From Victivallis vadensis (GTDB lineage: Bacteria; Verrucomicrobiota; Lentisphaeria; Victivallales; GWF2-50-93), in the NCBI GenBank assembly GCA_020718525.1, contig DYRX01000195.1, positions 1-8,301 on the forward strand: a stretch of DNA of 8,301 nucleotides, written 5' to 3'. Below the pieces are notes generated by a model, which saw only the letters and a program-made list of their open reading frames with translations, searched no databases and was not told the origin of the DNA. The number at the start of each line of letters is the position of its first letter. The stretch's first letter is position 1. A program made the translations under genes and the position numbers. Shown here in pieces: positions 5,644 to 8,301 of the stretch.

Positions 5644-6752
5644 ATGGCGAATGTTTCGTCCGCCATTCTATCCCAGGAAAAATGAGCCGCCCTTTCCCTT
5701 GCTCTGGATTCGAGCGAACGCCTTAACGCTGAATCGCTGAAAAGCCTCTCCATGCCGCTGGCTATTTCGTCTGCATTTTCGGCGGAGACTTTCAGGGCGA
5801 AGTCGCCCGCGACTTCGCCAAGGGAACTGCCATCGGAGCAGAGGACGGCCTTCCCGTTCCCGAAAGCCTCCGTCAATGGCATTCCAAACCCTTCGTACAA
5901 AGAAGGATACACAATAAAAAGAGCTCCCTGATATAGGGCGTTTCTTTCGGCATCGTCCTTCCACTTGACGATTTTGACATCGGGATTTGACGCGCCTGCG
6001 CCAAGGAACTGGCGGTCTCCGACGCCTGAAATAAGGAGCTTGATCCCACCCGGCTCAGGATTCGCCCTGAGAAAAGATTCCACAGTCTTTTCTATGTTTT
6101 TCCTGGGCTCGAAAGTTCCGGCCGGAAAATAAATGTACCTTGACAATTCAGCGCCAAATGGCTCGATGGCCTTTGAGACAAGCTCCCTGTCAATTTCTGG
6201 AACGAGATCACAGCCTATGTGGACGACGCTGACTCTGTCCGGATCTATGTCAAAATATTCGACCAGATCGTTCTTTGTCCAGGCTGATATTGCTATAATT
6301 CTATCGGCGCGTAGAATGTTGGCAGAAAGCAGTTTTCTATAGCCATATTCGTTGAGCTCCCGGCCTTTTTCAGTGTACAATCCAGAGTTTTTCAGATAGG
6401 CGATGTCGTTCACTGTCAATATTTTTTTTGCGCGGGAAATGATCGGAAGAGTAAAGTGGGGCGAGTGGAACAAGTCGGCATCCCTGTATAGATGCGAGAG
6501 ATCCGGAAAGCGCCAGTCAATCCAGAGCTTGTTCATGAGCCTGACAGGCAGGCGCAGACCGCATCTTTCGATTTCTGCGAGATTCGCCGGGATCTCCGGC
6601 TTTCTTCTCATGTAGAGATTGAAGAGGCGCAGTCTTCCTCCCCTGAGAATAACCCTTTCATTCAGCAGCGGAAGGAGTTTGACAAGATAGTTGTAGACGC
6701 CGCCGCCCTTGTGAGGGTTGAAGAGCGACGATGCGTCGAAAAGCATATTCAT
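5619..6752 (-). CDS. GT4-family (GT-B fold) glycosyltransferase, second copy
   Basis: The predicted 377-residue protein is a second GT4 enzyme, clearly different from the plus-strand one. The N-terminal domain has a glycine-rich acceptor loop (FNPHKGGGVYNYL, 11-23), a DADLFHSPHF strand (91-100) and the ADRIIAISAWTKNDL block (149-163). The donor domain shows the conserved FPAGTFEPRKNIEK (209-222) and YPSLYEGFGMPLTEAF (282-297). The E-x7-E motif is Glu287/Glu295. It starts 25 bases after gmd on the same strand and is probably co-transcribed with it. A GDP-mannose-derived 6-deoxyhexose donor is therefore a reasonable inference, as in rhamnan or fucose-containing glycan loci. ATG 6752 is preferred; TTG 6770 (18 bases upstream) and ATG 6746 are alternatives, none with a strong Shine-Dalgarno. 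Confidence 0.9.
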   Translation of the reverse strand: MNMLFDASSLFNPHKGGGVYNYLVKLLPLLNERVILRGGRLRLFNLYMRRKPEIPANLAEIERCGLRLPVRLMNKLWIDWRFPDLSHLYRDADLFHSPHFTLPIISRAKKILTVNDIAYLKNSGLYTEKGRELNEYGYRKLLSANILRADRIIAISAWTKNDLVEYFDIDPDRVSVVHIGCDLVPEIDRELVSKAIEPFGAELSRYIYFPAGTFEPRKNIEKTVESFLRANPEPGGIKLLISGVGDRQFLGAGASNPDVKIVKWKDDAERNALYQGALFIVYPSLYEGFGMPLTEAFGNGKAVLCSDGSSLGEVAGDFALKVSAENADEIASGMERLFSDSALRRSLESRARERAAHFSWDRMADETFAIYEDAISR

Positions 6753-6777
6753 TGGAAGCTTCTTCTGCAATGGACAA

Positions 6778-7752
6778 TCACTTTGATTTGAAGCGTTCGA
6801 GATCGCTTTTCACCATCATTTCGATGAGCATGTCGAAGCCGATTTCTGGACGCCATCCAAGTATTTTTTTCGCCTTCGAGCAGTTGCCCAGAAGGATGTC
6901 AACCTCGGCAGGTCGGTAGAATTCCGGCTTGGACACGACATAATTCCTGTAGTCGAGCCCGGCGATTGAAAAAGCCCTCTCGCAAAACTCCCTTACAGTG
7001 TGCGTCTCCTCGGAGCAGATCACAAAATCGTCCGGCTTTTCCTGCTGCAGCATCATCCACATCGCCCGCACGTAGTCCTTGGAGTGCCCCCAGTCCCTTT
7101 TCGCATCGAGATTGCCGAGCTCGAGACGGTCTCTCAGTCCATACTTGATCATTGCGACATGGGAGCTGATTTTCCTTGTGACAAACTCGAAGCCGCGCCT
7201 TTCCGACTCATGATTGTACAAAATTCCATTTACGGCAAAGAGCCCGTACGCCTCCCTGTAGTTTCTTGTCAGATCGAAGCCTGCGACCTTGGATATTCCA
7301 TATGCTGATCTCGGATGGAATGGGGTGCTCTCATTCTGCGGCACCTCATGGACTTTGCCGAACATTTCGCTCGAAGCGGCGAAATAGAATTTTGCAGATG
7401 GGGCAAGATCCTTGAAGGCGGAAAGCATGAAATGAGTCCCGTTTATGTTCGTGTTCAGCGTGGAGAACTCGTCCTCGAAACTGTAGCTCACATAGCTTTG
7501 CGCGGCAAGATGGTAGATTTCGTCGGGCTGAACCTGATTGAATATTTTATAAAGGCTAGGATAGGTTTCCAGACAGCCGGGAATGAGTCTAATTTTGTCG
7601 CTCAAATGCGCCAGCCTGTTCATCCTGTTCGCCTGATCTTCGAGGGCGACGCGCCTCACGATGCCATAGACGCCGTAACCCTTGCCGTGGAGAAGCTCCG
7701 CGAGATAACTGCCATCCTGTCCTGTGATTCCCGAAATAAGGGCCTTCTTCAT
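6778..7752 (-). CDS. gmd: GDP-mannose 4,6-dehydratase
   Basis: This 324-residue extended short-chain dehydrogenase converts GDP-D-mannose to GDP-4-keto-6-deoxy-D-mannose, precursor of GDP-fucose, GDP-D-rhamnose and related sugars. The NADP-binding GITGQDGSYLAE is at 8-19 and VRR at 32-34. The active site comprises SSE (Ser127, Glu129), Tyr151 and Lys155, with the spacing of Escherichia coli Gmd (Thr132, Glu134, Tyr156, Lys160). Ser replaces that Thr. The hallmark block NGILYNHESERRGFEFVTRKI (175-195) is nearly intact. Length fits the shorter Gmd forms. ATG 7752 has GAGGTG six bases upstream and begins right at the Rossmann strand; the longer frame to 7833 adds 27 unrelated residues. The GT4 gene follows 25 bases later. 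No fcl/wcaG or rmd partner is visible, so the final sugar is unknown. Confidence 0.96.
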   Translation of the reverse strand: MKKALISGITGQDGSYLAELLHGKGYGVYGIVRRVALEDQANRMNRLAHLSDKIRLIPGCLETYPSLYKIFNQVQPDEIYHLAAQSYVSYSFEDEFSTLNTNINGTHFMLSAFKDLAPSAKFYFAASSEMFGKVHEVPQNESTPFHPRSAYGISKVAGFDLTRNYREAYGLFAVNGILYNHESERRGFEFVTRKISSHVAMIKYGLRDRLELGNLDAKRDWGHSKDYVRAMWMMLQQEKPDDFVICSEETHTVREFCERAFSIAGLDYRNYVVSKPEFYRPAEVDILLGNCSKAKKILGWRPEIGFDMLIEMMVKSDLERFKSK

Positions 7753-7924
7753 TGCCTCCACCTCGTCGTTTGATTTTTTAGACTGCGTCCCAAAACAACG
7801 GGCGTCTGTGCCCGCTTTGCAAATCCGAATCACGTCGGCGTCTCTGTTGACGAGAATGCCTGATGATCTTGATTTGCTCTTCCGGCGGGCGCATTTCCCA
7901 AAAGTTGAACATTATCTTATCTCA

Positions 7925-7948
7925 CACGAAGACACAAAGCACACGAAG
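7925..7948. repeat. Short CACGAAG-type tandem repeat
   Basis: Three heptamers, CACGAAG (7925-7931), CACAAAG (7933-7939) and CACGAAG (7942-7948), follow one another with 1-2 base spacers. Motifs of this type recur in intergenic DNA of several environmental bacterial phyla (general recollection, not searched here). No function is claimed. Confidence 0.5.
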
Positions 7949-8023
7949 TAAAGAAAATCGTTGCCTGTCCTTAAAATATTGACAAAGAGGCGAAATGCAA
8001 AAGGAAAATTCTCCAAAGAGCCG

Positions 8024-8045
8024 ATTTGCCGATGATTTGGCAAAT
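8024..8045. repeat. 7-bp inverted repeat
   Basis: ATTTGCC (8024-8030) and GGCAAAT (8039-8045) are exact complements across an 8-base loop. It is the first of three inverted repeats in about 130 bases. The decamer AAAGAGCCGA just before it (8015-8024) recurs at 8148-8157 at the end of the third. Confidence 0.5.
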
Positions 8046-8109
8046 ATTCGAGAGTAGCACTCAGACTCTTCGGTGGAGCCCATCCATTTGAGGTGCTTTC
8101 GGCAAGTAT

Positions 8110-8155
8110 GCCACTTTCGCCGAAAGTGGCTCAAGGCTCTTCCGGCGAAAGAGCC
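8110..8155. repeat. Tandem GC-rich palindromes, REP-like
   Basis: GCCACTTTCG (8110-8119) and CGAAAGTGGC (8121-8130) are perfect complements around a single C. Four bases later GGCTCTT (8135-8141) and AAGAGCC (8149-8155) form a 7-bp stem. Both contain GCCGAAAG or GGCGAAAG-type loop-proximal sequence. Two adjacent palindromes sharing a core resemble REP or other multicopy intergenic elements. No T-run follows, so terminators are unlikely. Confidence 0.55.
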
Positions 8156-8177
8156 GAAGCAAGGGGACGTTCACGCT

Positions 8178-8258
8178 TAAGTCATTTATTATCATTATGA
8201 TATGAGTCATTTAATATAATATATAAGTATAATCATAAATAATATCGTAACCGTTAAG
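8178..8258. other. Strongly AT-rich tract
   Basis: About 80 bases are almost all A/T, in sharp contrast to the flanks. The tract includes the direct repeat AGTCATTTA (8180-8188 and 8205-8213), the palindrome TATCAT-T-ATGATA (8190-8202) and a TATAAT (8215-8220) without a recognisable -35 partner. It may be a promoter/UP region for a gene beyond the window or a nucleoid-protein site. No origin signals such as DnaA boxes were seen. Confidence 0.45.
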
Positions 8259-8301
8259 CAGGGGGGGCGGTGCTGAAATCTATATTGTTCTTGTGATTGA
8301 C

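Larger units (their letters stand above)
7753..8301. other. Gene-free region upstream of gmd
   Basis: These 549 bases contain no ORF with a recognisable domain. They must carry the gmd promoter on the minus strand, but I see no clear -35/-10 pair. From 7922 onward the content is repeats: CACGAAG units, three inverted repeats, then an AT-rich tract ending in seven Gs (8261-8267). A 70-codon minus-strand frame (7922-8134) is made largely of these repeats and is probably not a gene. Confidence 0.6.

Noticed and set aside
7753..7833. 27-residue N-terminal extension of Gmd
   Set aside because: The Rossmann strand begins at ATG 7752 with GAGGTG correctly spaced; the extension has no family similarity.
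7922..8134. 70-codon minus-strand ORF
   Set aside because: Made largely of CACGAAG repeats and palindromes; no ribosome site or domain.
1..8301. CRISPR array, tRNA or rRNA genes
   Set aside because: No regularly spaced repeats with spacers, cloverleaf or rRNA-like conserved stretches were seen.

Overview
The window is bacterial DNA with mid-range GC. It carries seven protein genes in two functional groups plus repeat-rich spacers. Taxonomy cannot be fixed from the sequence. The gene order (cdaA, cdaR/YbbR, small HNH gene), weak Shine-Dalgarno use and a spacer with CACGAAG-type short repeats fit an uncultured-type lineage, perhaps of the Planctomycetota-Verrucomicrobiota-Lentisphaerota group. 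This is a low-confidence impression.

Layout: 1-200 is a palindrome-rich spacer that runs into the 3' end of a minus-strand family 2-like glycosyltransferase (162-1484). The region 1485-1943 has no convincing gene and holds a near-perfect palindrome related to those at 102-176. Next comes a plus-strand trio: diadenylate cyclase CdaA (1944-2783), its YbbR-domain partner CdaR (2799-3773), and a small HNH endonuclease-like protein (3840-4190). The spacer 4191-4476 holds inverted repeats. A plus-strand GT4 glycosyltransferase (4477-5643) converges, with a 25-bp overlap, on a minus-strand pair: GDP-mannose 4,6-dehydratase (6778-7752, transcribed first) and a second GT4 glycosyltransferase (5619-6752). 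The last 550 bp have no convincing gene. They contain CACGAAG-type repeats, three strong inverted repeats and an AT-rich tract.

Function: cdaA-cdaR is a c-di-AMP synthesis module, a signal tied to envelope and osmotic homeostasis, but glmM, its usual third partner in Firmicutes, does not follow. Gmd and the three glycosyltransferases look like part of a surface polysaccharide locus using a GDP-6-deoxyhexose. The enzyme that would finish that sugar (GDP-fucose synthase or RMD) is not in the window.

The least explained signal is a family of about 29-bp palindromes, each followed by an ACGTAC/ACGAAC tail. There are two tandem copies at the 3' end of the family 2-like glycosyltransferase gene and one, in the same orientation, on the far side of that gene. 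One copy supplies the stop codon. A near-duplicate of the gene's last codons lies 89 bp downstream, which suggests that a small palindromic element inserted and rewrote the C-terminus.
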